Shown here: one piece after another, positions 8,364 to 17,413 of the stretch | Position numbering within the stretch: position 1 is the first letter of the stretch | How the letters are laid out: each line of letters starts with the position of its first letter | DNA from: Rubrobacter sp. | Lineage (GTDB): Bacteria > Actinomycetota > Rubrobacteria > Rubrobacterales > Rubrobacteraceae | Direction: 5' to 3' | DNA length: 19,915 nucleotides | Assembly: GCA_016781635.1 (NCBI GenBank) | Contig: JADDPY010000249.1 | Span: forward strand, 1-19,915 | Notes under the pieces: generated by a model | Database searches by the model: none | Told to the model about the DNA's origin: nothing | Seen by the model: only the letters and a program-made list of their open reading frames with translations | Program-made: the position numbers and the translations under genes

Positions 8364-8765
8364 CTAGGAGCCGAAGAAGAGGCCGAGCTCCCTCTTGGCG
8401 CTCTCCAGGGAGTCGGAGCCGTGCACGAGGTTGTCGGGGAGGCTCAGGGCGAGGTCGCCGCGGATGGTGCCGGGGGCCGCCTCGGCCGGGTTTGTGGAGC
8501 CCATCAGGCGGCGAAAGACGGGGATGGCGTCCTCGCCCTCGATCCTCATCGCGACGACGGGGGTGGAGGTGATGAAGTCGACGAGCTCACCGAAGAAGGG
8601 CTTCTCACGGTGCTCGGCGTAGTGCTCCTCGGCGAGCTCACGGCTCACGTCCATAAGCTGCATTGCGCGAACGTCGAGGCCCTTAGCTTCTATGCGCCGT
8701 ACGATCTCACCTATAAGACGCCGCCGGACGCCGTCGCCCTTTACGAGCACGAGGGTCTGTTCCAT
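8364..8765 (-). CDS. ndk: Nucleoside diphosphate kinase Ndk
   Basis: Transfers the gamma phosphate between nucleoside tri- and diphosphates through a phospho-histidine. The 133-aa chain has the catalytic NLVHGSDS (H115), the PGTIRGDLA motif and a [13 protein letters not shown] segment. ATG 8765 has AAGGAGC 8 nt upstream. An oddity: the near-invariant N-terminal KPDG is KGDG here, with Gly10 (codon GGC) in place of Pro; everything else in the active site looks normal. Ndk after folC and a membrane protein gene matches the mycobacterial and streptomycete arrangement. Confidence 0.97.
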   Translation of the reverse strand: MEQTLVLVKGDGVRRRLIGEIVRRIEAKGLDVRAMQLMDVSRELAEEHYAEHREKPFFGELVDFITSTPVVAMRIEGEDAIPVFRRLMGSTNPAEAAPGTIRGDLALSLPDNLVHGSDSLESAKRELGLFFGS

Positions 8766-8789
8766 GGTTTTACGCTCCTTCTTCCGTTT

Positions 8790-9278
8790 CTACCAGTCGA
8801 CTTTCTTTTTGCGCTGCGCGGTCGCGCAGTACGGGCACGTGGCCCACTCCAGATGTAGCGGTCGCGAGCAGTTTTCGCAGGGCCTCTTGAGGTCCCAGCC
8901 GCACTCGGGGCAGAGCAGATAATCACTCTCCACTACCGAGCGGCAGTTGGGACACAGGTTAGCCCGCTGCTTGAGCTCTCGCTCCAGGATCGCAAGCTCC
9001 AACTCGCGCTCTCGCGATTCCGCCGCATACTCGGGAGGACGCACTATAACGTAGATCAAGGTCCCTATAAACGGGAAGAGGAGCGCGACGGTCCCCCAGT
9101 ACCATCGCATCGCCCCCCGGCGATCGGCGTCGGCGAACGTCCAGTACACGAGCGCGAGCCACAGTATCGCGAAGAACAGCGCGACGAGACGCAGCCCGAG
9201 CGTGAGGAGCGGGCTTCCCAGAAAGTCGTTTATGGCCTGGAAAGGGTCGCCGTCGGTTTGCAAAAGGGCAAAACTCAT
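8790..9278 (-). CDS. Two-helix membrane protein with double zinc ribbon
   Basis: Not a named family that I recognise, but the architecture is clear. The 162-aa chain has two membrane helices (about 24-47 and 58-79) joined by the short polar turn DADRRG. A charged, probably coiled stretch follows (about 83-106). The C-terminal double zinc ribbon has cysteine pairs C109/C112, C123/C126, C134/C137 and C148/C151. The helix pair resembles phospholipase D nuclease N-terminal-like membrane modules. ATG 9278 overlaps the stop of the preceding 32-codon gene as ATGA. In Mycobacterium and Streptomyces a different membrane protein gene (DUF4233) occupies this folC-ndk position. A cytosolic zinc-ribbon head on a membrane anchor is inferred; function is unknown. 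Confidence 0.82.
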   Translation of the reverse strand: MSFALLQTDGDPFQAINDFLGSPLLTLGLRLVALFFAILWLALVYWTFADADRRGAMRWYWGTVALLFPFIGTLIYVIVRPPEYAAESRERELELAILERELKQRANLCPNCRSVVESDYLLCPECGWDLKRPCENCSRPLHLEWATCPYCATAQRKKKVDW

Positions 9279-9373
9279 CCGACAAACCTCGACACGACGA
9301 TAAATCCGAGCACGAACGAGACGACCGCGACCACGGCGAGCAGCCCGAGCAGTTTCCAGATCCAACTAGCCAC
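9275..9373 (-). CDS. Small single-helix membrane peptide, 32 aa
   Basis: Found by reading the gap between folC and the zinc-ribbon gene. From GTG 9373 the frame is open for 32 codons to TGA 9277-9275. GGAGGAGG lies exactly 6 nt before the GTG, inside the folC end. An in-frame ATG at 9379 is possible but would touch the ribosome site. The peptide is a short aromatic, basic head (SWIWK) and one hydrophobic helix of about 20 residues, rich in Val, Leu and Ala, ending SRFVG. Its start overlaps the folC stop region and its stop overlaps the next ATG as ATGA. It thus fills the gap completely with coupled translation. No known family is recognised; a partner of the downstream membrane protein is a reasonable guess. 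Confidence 0.68.
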   Translation of the reverse strand: MASWIWKLLGLLAVVAVVSFVLGFIVVSRFVG

Positions 9374-10625
9374 GACCATCCTCCTCCCGCAACACCCCGA
9401 GTACGCCCGCCGCCGTATACAGCGAGCCGGTCACGAGGACCACGCCATCCACGCCCCGCACCCCGTCGACGGCCGCCTTCAAGGCCTCCACCGGCTCCTC
9501 GACTACCACGGCGCGCTCTCCGCTCGTCCCTCTGGGGTCGTACTCCCGCGAAAGGTCTTCCGGCTCGGCTGCCCGGCCGCCGGAGCCGCCCGGGCGTGTC
9601 AGGTAGATGTACGCAGCCTCCTCCTCGACGAGCCCGAGCATACCGGCGACATCCTTATCCCTGAGGGCGCCGAAGACGACGGCGAGCGGTCGGCCCCCGT
9701 ACCGCACGCGCACCGCCTCGAAGGTGGCGGCGAGCCCCTCGAGGTTATGCCCTCCGTCCACCACCACCGGCAACCCCTCGAGCACGAACTCCTCGAACCG
9801 GCCGGGGAGAGCACCCCGGACCCTCCGCGCCGCCTTCTTCCTGTCCCCGTGCGAGAGGGCACGACCGAGCAGGATCTCCGCGGCGAAGAACCCGAGGCCC
9901 ACGTCGCGCGCCGCGTAAGGACCGAAGCCTAGCGCAGAGATCTCCTCTTCCCCTACGTCCCCGACCCTTACGAGCTCCGCTCCGGCCCGCGTCGTCTCGC
10001 CTCCCGCCACCTCGCGGATCCGCAAATCTTCCGTACCGAGCACGAGCCTCGCGCCCGGACGCAGGCTTGCGAGCTTCTCTCGCGCTATGTCTTCCACCGT
10101 CTCGCCGAGGTACTCGGTGTGATCAAGGGAGACGTTCGTTAGGACGACGGCCCCCGGCCTCGCCGCCGAGGTCGCGTCGTGGCGGGCGCCGAGGCCCGCC
10201 TCAAGGACCGCCCAGGACAGACCGGCATCGCGGAACATCCCAAGCGCGCCGGCGGTAAGAAGCTCGAACTGGGTGGCCAGGATATCGTTCTCGTCGGCGG
10301 CGCGTATGGCGGCGTCCATCCCAGCGGCGAACTCCTCCTCCGAGACGTAAGAACCGCGTACCCACACACGCTCCGTGTACGAGAGGACGTGCGGGGAGAG
10401 ATACGCTCCGGACGGGTGACCCGCCTCTTCGAGAGCCGAGGCGAGGGCGAGGGTCGTAGTGCCCTTGCCGTTCGTGCCGACGACCTGAACCACGCGCAAC
10501 GCCAGTTGCGGGTCACCGAGGGCTCGTAGCAGCGCGTCGATCCGCTCGAAGCCCAGATCGACGCGGCGCCGGCGGTCCAGCTCCTCGCAGACCGCGTCGT
10601 ACGCCGTTGGGGCGGCCGGTCGCAT
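9366..10625 (-). CDS. folC: Folylpolyglutamate/dihydrofolate synthase FolC
   Basis: Mur-ligase-family enzyme that adds glutamate to folates, and in many bacteria also makes dihydrofolate from dihydropteroate. From ATG 10625 the chain is 419 aa. The P-loop VGTNGKGTTT lies at residues 49-58. Next come the SPHVLSYTERVWV region, NVSLDHTEYLGETVEDIAREK (metal-binding His-Asp area) and the C-terminal DGGHNLEGL, a variant of the usual DGAHNP. The ATG is 7 nt after the valS stop. Longer starts exist upstream but would run into valS. valS-folC adjacency is widely conserved. Whether it is bifunctional cannot be decided from this sequence. Confidence 0.94.
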   Translation of the reverse strand: MRPAAPTAYDAVCEELDRRRRVDLGFERIDALLRALGDPQLALRVVQVVGTNGKGTTTLALASALEEAGHPSGAYLSPHVLSYTERVWVRGSYVSEEEFAAGMDAAIRAADENDILATQFELLTAGALGMFRDAGLSWAVLEAGLGARHDATSAARPGAVVLTNVSLDHTEYLGETVEDIAREKLASLRPGARLVLGTEDLRIREVAGGETTRAGAELVRVGDVGEEEISALGFGPYAARDVGLGFFAAEILLGRALSHGDRKKAARRVRGALPGRFEEFVLEGLPVVVDGGHNLEGLAATFEAVRVRYGGRPLAVVFGALRDKDVAGMLGLVEEEAAYIYLTRPGGSGGRAAEPEDLSREYDPRGTSGERAVVVEEPVEALKAAVDGVRGVDGVVLVTGSLYTAAGVLGVLREEDGRG

Positions 10626-10632
10626 GTTCCGG

Positions 10633-13185
10633 TTAGAGGTAATCTTCCAGGCGGGAGCGGAGCGTTTCGAGCAACCTCCCGTTCGAGCGGAGCTTCTCAC
10701 GCTCGGCCTCGACTACGGTAGCGGGCGCCTTCTCGACAAACCTCTCGTTCGAGAGCTTGCCTTCCGCGCGCTTGACCTCACCCTCGACCCGCTTGATCTC
10801 CTTCTCGAGGCGCGTGACCTCCCCGAGTCTGAGCTCCTCGGAGAGCACGAGTTCGACCACGCCCTCCCCGGCCGCAAGCGTTGCCCTGCGCTCGGACCCG
10901 TCGAGTTCGTCGACCAGCTTTACCCCCGCCAGCGCCGAGAACACTCGCTCGTGTATGTCCTCAGGCGCCCGCCCTACAAGCTCCCCCTCCACCTTGCCCT
11001 CGGACCGGAAGGAGCGAACGGCGACGACCGCAGCACGAGTGAGGTCGATGACGCGGGCCGCATTCTGGTCCTCCAGCGCAGGATCGAAGCGCGGGAACTC
11101 CGCCTTCACCAGCATCTCTTCGCCCCCGAGCACCCGGTTCATCTCCTCCGTCGCAAAGGGCATAACAGGGTGCAGAAGGCGCAGGACCCCGGCGAAGACC
11201 TCCCGCAGAATGCGCGGGGTCTCGGCGGAAGGGGCCGCCTTCGCTATCTCGACGTACCAGTCCGCGAAACGATGCCAGGCGAAGTCGTAAACAAGCCGCA
11301 TCGCCTCGGAGAACTCGCACTCCTCCAGCATCCGGTCGTACTCCTTGACGGTCTCGTTGAAGGAGTGGAGGATCCAACGGTCGGAGGCCGAAGCCTCCCC
11401 CGGAGCGTCCCCGGCCTCGTACCCGGCAACGAAGCGCGCCACGTTCCACAGCTTCGTGACGAAGGAGCGCCCCATGTTCGCCCGCTCGTATGAGTAAGCG
11501 AAGTCCTGCGTCGAGGACTGGTAGAGGAGCCCGAAACGCACGGCGTCGGTGCCGTACTCGTCGAAGAGTTCCAGGGGATTTATGGTGTTCCCCTTGGACT
11601 TGCTCATCTTCGTCCCATCCTCGGCGAGCACGATGGAGTGGACGTTTATCTTTTTGAACGGCACCTCCCCCTGAAAGCGTAAGCCCGTCATGATCATGCG
11701 CGCCACCCACAGGTACATGATCTCCCGCGCCGTGCTCAACAGGGCAGTCGGGTAGAAGTACTGGAGGTCCTGCGTGTCGCCCGGCCATCCGAGCGTCGCA
11801 AACGGCCACAGCCCGCTGCTAAACCACGTGTCCAGGATGTCGGGGTCCCGCTCCCAACCCTCACCGGGCGACTCCTTCGACGCGACGACCTCGCCGTCGG
11901 GCCCGTACCACACGGGTATCCTGTGGCCCCACCAGAGCTGGCGGCTCACGTTCCAGTCTTGCAGGTTCTCGAGCCACCGAACGGTCTCCCGGCGCCACGA
12001 GTCGGGGTAGACCGTAATCTCCTCGTCCCGCAATGCCTGTATGGCCGGCTCTGCGAGCTCCTTCATCGAGATCCACCACTGCTCCGAGAGCCACGGCTCG
12101 ATGACGGCCCCGCACCGGTCGCAATGCCCGACCCGATGCCTGTGCTGCTTGACCTCCCCGAGCAGCCCCTCGGCGTCGAGGCGACGGGCGAGCTCCACCC
12201 TCGCCTCCTCGCGCGTCATCCCTTCGAAGGGACCGCCGTTCTCGTTGATCGTACCGTCGGGGTTGAGGACGTTCACGGTTTCGAGCCCGAGACGCTCCCC
12301 GATCTCGAAGTCGTTCGGGTCGTGCGCCGGCGTGACCTTCAGGACGCCATTCCCGAACGCCGGGTCGACGTAGGAGTCCGAGAGCACCTCGATCTCACGC
12401 CCCACGAACGGCACCATCACCCGCCGACCGACAAGCCCCGTATATCGCTCGTCCTCCGGGTTTACGACGAGCGCGACGTCACCAAGGACGGTCTCTGGCC
12501 GCGTCGTGAAAACCTGAGCATAGTCGTTGCCGTCGGGGCCAGGGCCCGCGTCGTCAGCGAAGGGATAACGCACACCGTAGAGCTTGCCGTCGACCTCCTC
12601 GTAGTTGACCTCGAGGTCGCTGATGGCAGAGCGATCGTGCGGGCACCAGTTCGTGATGCGCGCGCCGCGGTAGACGAGGCCGGCGTTGTAGAGCTCGATA
12701 AACGCCTCAGCGACGGCGTCCTGGTAGCCCTCGTCCATCGTGTACCGCAGGCGCCGCCAGTCGGCGGAGGCCCCGAGCCGCTTCATCTGGCCAAGAATCT
12801 GGGAGCGCGACTCCGTGGCGAACTCCTGGCAGAGCTCGATGAAGCGTTCCCTGCCGACGTCCCACCGGGTCTTCCCCTCCTCGCGCACGAGCTTTCGCTC
12901 GACGACGTTCTGGAGCGCGATGGACGCGTGATCTACGCCGGGGAGCCACAAAGCCTCACGGCCCTTCATCCTGGTCCACCTGGTCAGGGTATCCTGGATC
13001 GAGCCGTTCAGGGCGTGTCCCATGTGGAGAGCCCCCGTCACGTTCGGCGGGGGCAGGACGATACAGTACGGCTCTTTATCCGGGTTCGGCTCCGCGTCGA
13101 AGGCCCCGGACCGCTCCCACTCCTCGTAGATGCGGCCCTCTACGGCCTTCGGGTCGTATGTCTTGGGGATCTCCGCCTGGTTCAA
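10633..13185 (-). CDS. valS: Valyl-tRNA synthetase
   Basis: Class I aminoacyl-tRNA synthetase charging tRNA-Val, with an editing domain against threonine. The 850-aa chain carries the HIGH-type motif PPPNVTGALHMGHALN (HMGH at 54-57) and the KMSKS motif EDGTKMSKSKGN (about 524). Between them is a CP1 editing insertion, including a HCDRCG element before VIEPWLSEQWW. An anticodon-binding domain follows. The ValRS-typical C-terminal coiled coil (about 785-850) is rich in Glu, Lys and Arg. The start is TTG at 13185 with AGGGG upstream, giving MNQAEIPKTYDPKAVE. It lies 15 nt after the clpX stop and 7 nt before folC. Confidence 0.97.
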   Translation of the reverse strand: MNQAEIPKTYDPKAVEGRIYEEWERSGAFDAEPNPDKEPYCIVLPPPNVTGALHMGHALNGSIQDTLTRWTRMKGREALWLPGVDHASIALQNVVERKLVREEGKTRWDVGRERFIELCQEFATESRSQILGQMKRLGASADWRRLRYTMDEGYQDAVAEAFIELYNAGLVYRGARITNWCPHDRSAISDLEVNYEEVDGKLYGVRYPFADDAGPGPDGNDYAQVFTTRPETVLGDVALVVNPEDERYTGLVGRRVMVPFVGREIEVLSDSYVDPAFGNGVLKVTPAHDPNDFEIGERLGLETVNVLNPDGTINENGGPFEGMTREEARVELARRLDAEGLLGEVKQHRHRVGHCDRCGAVIEPWLSEQWWISMKELAEPAIQALRDEEITVYPDSWRRETVRWLENLQDWNVSRQLWWGHRIPVWYGPDGEVVASKESPGEGWERDPDILDTWFSSGLWPFATLGWPGDTQDLQYFYPTALLSTAREIMYLWVARMIMTGLRFQGEVPFKKINVHSIVLAEDGTKMSKSKGNTINPLELFDEYGTDAVRFGLLYQSSTQDFAYSYERANMGRSFVTKLWNVARFVAGYEAGDAPGEASASDRWILHSFNETVKEYDRMLEECEFSEAMRLVYDFAWHRFADWYVEIAKAAPSAETPRILREVFAGVLRLLHPVMPFATEEMNRVLGGEEMLVKAEFPRFDPALEDQNAARVIDLTRAAVVAVRSFRSEGKVEGELVGRAPEDIHERVFSALAGVKLVDELDGSERRATLAAGEGVVELVLSEELRLGEVTRLEKEIKRVEGEVKRAEGKLSNERFVEKAPATVVEAEREKLRSNGRLLETLRSRLEDYL

Positions 13186-13200
13186 CTGGCCCCTGAGCCC

Positions 13201-14460
<1,260 letters not shown>

Positions 14461-14527
14461 ATAGTTAGGCCCTCCTCCTATCCGATACTGCTTTACCCGG
14501 CATCTTCACCCGCTTTAAACCAGCCCT

Positions 14528-15127
14528 CTAGTGCTGCTGGACGATGTTGTCGATAACGCCGTACTCGATGGACTCCTCCGCCCCGAGAATGTAGTCACGA
14601 TCGGTGTCGCGCTCGATCTTCTCGTAGGGCTGGCCGGTGTTCTCGGCCAGAATCTCGTTCAGGCGCCGCTTGGTGTGGATGAGTTCCTCCGCGTGGATCT
14701 GCACGTCCGACGCCTGGCCCGCGAGCCCGCCGATGCTCGGCTGGTGCAACAGGATCCGCGTGTTCGGCAGCGAGTTCCTCTTGCCCTTCGTCCCTGCCGC
14801 GAGCAGGAAGGCGCCCATCGAGGCAGCCATACCAAGCGCCGTCGTCACTATGTCCGGCTTCACGAAGCGCATCGTGTCGTAGATCGCGAGACCGGCCGTA
14901 ACGCTACCGCCCGGGCTGTTGATGTAGATGTTGATGTCCTGATCCGGGTCCTCGCTCTCGAGGTGCAGAAGCTGCGCCATGATCGCGTTGGCTACCTGAT
15001 CGTCCACGGGGGTACCGAGGAAGATGATCCTGTCCTTGAGGAGCCTGGAGTAAATGTCCATCGCCCGCTCCCCACGGGGGCTCTGCTCGATAACGTAGGG
15101 AATTACGTTGTTTATGTCGTAGTTCAC
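14528..15127 (-). CDS. clpP: ATP-dependent Clp protease proteolytic subunit ClpP
   Basis: Serine peptidase of family S14 that forms the tetradecameric barrel under ClpX. The 199-aa chain has the catalytic Ser in GMAASMGAF (S103), the His in RILLHQPS (H128) and the Asp in the IERDTDRD segment. [13 protein letters not shown] lies in the substrate-binding region. The N-terminus is [20 protein letters not shown], close to classical ClpP. GTG 15127 has an AAGGA site and lies 4 nt after the tig stop, so it is coupled to trigger factor. Only one clpP is seen here, whereas many Actinobacteria carry tandem clpP1-clpP2. Confidence 0.98.
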   Translation of the reverse strand: MNYDINNVIPYVIEQSPRGERAMDIYSRLLKDRIIFLGTPVDDQVANAIMAQLLHLESEDPDQDINIYINSPGGSVTAGLAIYDTMRFVKPDIVTTALGMAASMGAFLLAAGTKGKRNSLPNTRILLHQPSIGGLAGQASDVQIHAEELIHTKRRLNEILAENTGQPYEKIERDTDRDYILGAEESIEYGVIDNIVQQH

Positions 15128-15131
15128 GCTG

Positions 15132-16598
15132 TTATTCCTTTCCTTCGTTTGTTTCGGAAGTAGCGCCTTCGCCCGTCTCGATCACGGCCTCGACCCTGGC
15201 TTCTCCGGCCTCGGGTTCGGTCTCCTCGGTACCGGAGATCTCTTCACCGCCCGAGTCGGGATCGGAAGCGTCCTCCTCGGGGGCCTCTTCCTCTTCGGGC
15301 ATCGGGACGGCGACCGCGTTCTCGACGAGGAAGTCGAGGGCGCGGGAGCGGGCTATCTCCTCTTCGAGGAGCCCATACGTGCCGTTGCGCCGCATCAGCT
15401 TCTCGATCTCCTTCGGCTTACGCCCGGCGTCCTCGGCGATGTGCTCGATCTGGTGCGAGACCTCGTGCTCGTCGGCCGCGATGCCCTCGGCCGCCGCGAC
15501 GGCGTCCAGAACGAGCTCCTTCTTGACGGTGTCGGCCGCGTCCTCGCGGACCCGCTCCTTGACCTCGTCCTTGTTCGCGCCGGCGAGCTGATAGTACTGC
15601 TCGGGCTCTATGCCCTGCGACCTGATGCTCCGCTCGAATGATTCGACCATCTCGTCGGCCTTCTCGTCGACCATGACGTCCGGCACCACAACCTCGGCCC
15701 CCTTGGCGACCTCGTCGAGCACCCGCCCCCGGAACTCGCCCTCTACCCGCTGAGCCGCGGTCTCTTCAAGCTGGCCCCTGACCGCGCCCCTGAGCTCATC
15801 CAGCGTCTCGAACTCGCTGGCTTCCTTGGCGAGATCGTCGTCCAGCGGCGGAAGGTCGCGCTGCTTGATCTCCTTGAGATGAACGTTGAACAAGACCGAC
15901 TGCCCGCGCAGCGACTCTTCGGCGTAGTCCATCGGGAAGGTCACCGCGAACTTCTTGCGCTCGTCGGCGTTCATCCCGACGAGCTCTTTCTCGAAGTCCT
16001 CCAGGAGCTCGCCGCCCCCGATCTCCAGCATGTAGTCCTCGGCCTGCCCGCCCTCGAGCGGCCCGCCCGTGAGCTTCTCGCCGTTGAAGTCGATGATGGC
16101 ATAGTCGCCCTGTTGGGCCGGACGCCCCTCGACGGCTGCCAGCGTCGCAAACTGCCCTCGAAGCTCCTCAAGCTGCGCCTCGACCTGATCTTCCGGTACC
16201 TCGACCTCGCGCTTGGGGACTTCGAGACCCTTGTACTCACCGAGCTTCGCCTCGGGCCGGATCTCGACCGTCGCGGAGAATTTGAAGCCCTCCTTTTCGT
16301 CGAGACCCTCGTCGAAGTGGATCTCCGGCCGGTCTATCGGCCTGAGGTTGTTCTCGACGATTGCCTCGGAGTACCAGGTCGGTAGCCCATCCTGAAGCGC
16401 CTCCATATAAATGTAGTCGCGCCCGACGTGGTTCTCGATGATCCTGCGGGGGGCCTTGCCCTGCCTGAAGCCCGGTACCCGTACCTGCTTGCCGAGCTCG
16501 CGGACTTTCGCGTTAACGCCCTCCGTGACCGCATCAGGAGAGACCTCGACTTCGAGCTTGACCTTGTTGTCCTCGAGCTTAGTTACGTTCGCCGTCAT
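15132..16598 (-). CDS. tig: Trigger factor, ribosome-bound chaperone
   Basis: Binds the ribosome exit tunnel and shields nascent chains; its middle domain is an FKBP-type prolyl isomerase. From ATG 16598 the chain is 488 aa, longer than the roughly 430 aa of the E. coli protein. The ribosome-binding signature [14 protein letters not shown] is present in the N-terminal domain. The FKBP-like domain begins near [13 protein letters not shown]. The C-terminal helical arms are followed by an added tail of about 55 residues that is strongly acidic (about 22 Glu/Asp, very few Lys/Arg). TTG 16607 would add three residues. It starts 58 nt after tRNA-Leu with no visible promoter and heads tig-clpP-clpX. 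Confidence 0.97.
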   Translation of the reverse strand: MTANVTKLEDNKVKLEVEVSPDAVTEGVNAKVRELGKQVRVPGFRQGKAPRRIIENHVGRDYIYMEALQDGLPTWYSEAIVENNLRPIDRPEIHFDEGLDEKEGFKFSATVEIRPEAKLGEYKGLEVPKREVEVPEDQVEAQLEELRGQFATLAAVEGRPAQQGDYAIIDFNGEKLTGGPLEGGQAEDYMLEIGGGELLEDFEKELVGMNADERKKFAVTFPMDYAEESLRGQSVLFNVHLKEIKQRDLPPLDDDLAKEASEFETLDELRGAVRGQLEETAAQRVEGEFRGRVLDEVAKGAEVVVPDVMVDEKADEMVESFERSIRSQGIEPEQYYQLAGANKDEVKERVREDAADTVKKELVLDAVAAAEGIAADEHEVSHQIEHIAEDAGRKPKEIEKLMRRNGTYGLLEEEIARSRALDFLVENAVAVPMPEEEEAPEEDASDPDSGGEEISGTEETEPEAGEARVEAVIETGEGATSETNEGKE

Positions 16599-16656
16599 AC
16601 ACCCCAACTCTTCTCGTCCAACTTCTTCTTCGGTACGGGCGCCCTCATAGGCGTAG

Positions 16657-16737
16657 TGCGAGAGGCGGGACTTGAACCCGCACGCCCGAAGGCACTAGAT
16701 CCTAAATCTAGCGTGTCTACCATTCCACCACTCTCGC
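16657..16737 (-). tRNA. tRNA-Leu (anticodon UAG)
   Basis: The minus strand forms an 81-nt type II tRNA. The acceptor stem pairs GCGAGAG with CTCTCGC, with discriminator A. The D-loop is GTGGAATGGTAGAC, and the anticodon stem CTAGA/TCTAG has loop TTTAGGA giving anticodon TAG. The long variable arm is closed by TTCG, and the T-arm has GGTTCAAGTCC. The 3' CCA is not encoded. It stands immediately upstream of tig, with its own extended -10 promoter. Confidence 0.96.
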
Positions 16738-16756
16738 TCGCCTCAAACCTGGCGGG

Positions 16757-16765
16757 ATTATAACA
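16757..16765 (-). promoter_or_regulatory. Extended -10 promoter of tRNA-Leu
   Basis: On the minus strand, TGTTATAAT (16765-16757) gives a perfect TATAAT with the TGn extension. The -10 ends 19 nt before the tRNA 5' end. No -35 close to TTGACA stands at 16-18 bp, where the sequence is GC-rich (GCCGGG), so the extension probably compensates. With no promoter between tRNA-Leu and tig, this may also drive tig-clpP-clpX. Confidence 0.7.
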
Positions 16766-16842
16766 GTCGCCTCGCCGCTCCCGGCCCCAGTACGCTAAGG
16801 GCGCAAGCCGCGTACGGACCCCCGGAAGAACGAAATCCCCGC

Positions 16843-16871
16843 CGACGAACCGCATCCTCGCGGTTTCGTCG
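16843..16871 (-). terminator. Possible terminator hairpin after tRNA-His
   Basis: Arms 16843-16853 and 16860-16871 pair over 11 bp with a single bulged base (GACGAAACCGC against GCGGTTCGTC, plus one outer pair), leaving a 6-nt loop. On the minus strand it follows tRNA-His by about 20 nt. The downstream tract, GGGGATTTCGTTCTT, is only moderately T-rich, so termination is probable but not certain. It would separate tRNA-His from tRNA-Leu. Confidence 0.45.
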
Positions 16872-16890
16872 ACAGGGACCTCTACAAGTG

Positions 16891-16964
16891 GGTGACCGAC
16901 GGGGCTCGAACCCGCGACCTTCGGGACCACAACCCGATGCTCTGCCTACTGAGCTACGATCACC
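16891..16964 (-). tRNA. tRNA-His (anticodon GUG)
   Basis: The minus strand folds into a full cloverleaf. The acceptor stem pairs GTGATCG with CGGTCAC (one G-U pair), and the D-arm is AGCTCAGTAGGCAGAGC. Anticodon stem TCGGG/CCCGA holds loop TTGTGGT (anticodon GTG), and the T-arm has GGTTCGAGCCC. Discriminator C73 at 16891 and an extra G at 16964 can form the G-1:C73 pair that identifies tRNA-His. The 3' CCA is not encoded. Confidence 0.97.
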
Positions 16965-16977
16965 ATGCGACAGCGAG

Positions 16978-17006
16978 ATTCTACCAGCATGCCACGCTGC
17001 TGCAAA
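16978..17006 (-). promoter_or_regulatory. Promoter of tRNA-His
   Basis: On the minus strand, TTTGCA (17006-17001) and TAGAAT (16983-16978) are 17 bp apart. The -10 ends 13 nt before the tRNA 5' end, as expected. It resembles the promoters of the other two tRNA genes in the window. Confidence 0.72.
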
Positions 17007-17413
17007 ACGCCGGCTCCCTTCAAACTCGGAAGAGGTTCTCGTGTGCGCCTCGCCTCACCGACGAGGACGCGACTATGCCACGTAAAGCACCGCTGCACGA
17101 CGCCGCCATCCCCCGGTGCAAGGCCTCCCCTGGTCGATTATCTCTACGTCTCGAGGCTTATAGCGAAGCATAAGCCTCGAGACCGAACCGATTTGTCCGT
17201 TTCTCTAACCCCTACAAGCGAGAAGCATACCCTGGAGTAGGGTCGTTCTTCCGCGGGTACTTACACTTGGCGCCGCTTTTGCTCTGTGTAGCGGTGGATC
17301 GGTTTGTCGGTAGGGGTTCGCCGGGACTACGAATCCTTGCGTACGGAAGTACAAGGTGGCGCTGTGCCCCCGGTTTGACGTCGCACGTGGGAGAGGATAG
17401 GAGGAGATCTGGG
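17007..17413. other. Divergent intergenic region before the DAC gene
   Basis: No gene is supported here; open frames through it are weak and partly antisense to tRNA-His. The region holds the perfect 14-bp palindrome described separately and a 5-bp hairpin ACCCT/AGGGT (17229-17243). A leader hairpin CCTT(gc)GTAC-ggaa-GTACAAGG lies at 17335-17356. A weak plus-strand promoter candidate, TTGTCG (17304-17309) and TACGAA (17328-17333) with 18-bp spacing, would give a leader of about 70 nt. I looked for the conserved blocks of the ydaO c-di-AMP riboswitch and did not see them. Confidence 0.45.
17148..17183. repeat. Perfect 14-bp palindrome with GCGAAGC loop
   Basis: The arm GTCTCGAGGCTTAT (17148-17161) is the exact reverse complement of 17170-17183. 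The 8-nt centre is A followed by GCGAAGC, which can add two G-C pairs around a GAA triloop. No co-directional gene ends just upstream on either strand, and neither flank has a clean T-run; on the plus strand ATTTGTCCGTTTCT begins 7 nt later. It could be a terminator for stray transcripts, an operator, or a structured DNA site. Confidence 0.85.

Noticed and set aside
14465..14503. 12-codon minus-strand frame ([12 protein letters not shown]) just upstream of clpX
   Set aside because: Its three AGG codons are simply the clpX Shine-Dalgarno and its own ribosome site is weak. Attenuation by rare codons is conceivable but not supported.
16428..16763. Plus-strand frame containing [13 protein letters not shown]
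   Set aside because: This is the well-known spurious peptide from the antisense strand of tRNA-Leu, joined to the antisense of tig.
16888..17240. Plus-strand frames beginning GDRRGSNPRPS or TDGARTRDLR
   Set aside because: Both are antisense to tRNA-His at their start, lack ribosome sites and show no family features.
17184..17413. ydaO-type c-di-AMP riboswitch ahead of the DAC gene
   Set aside because: The conserved blocks of that riboswitch were looked for by eye and not found. Only small unrelated hairpins are present.
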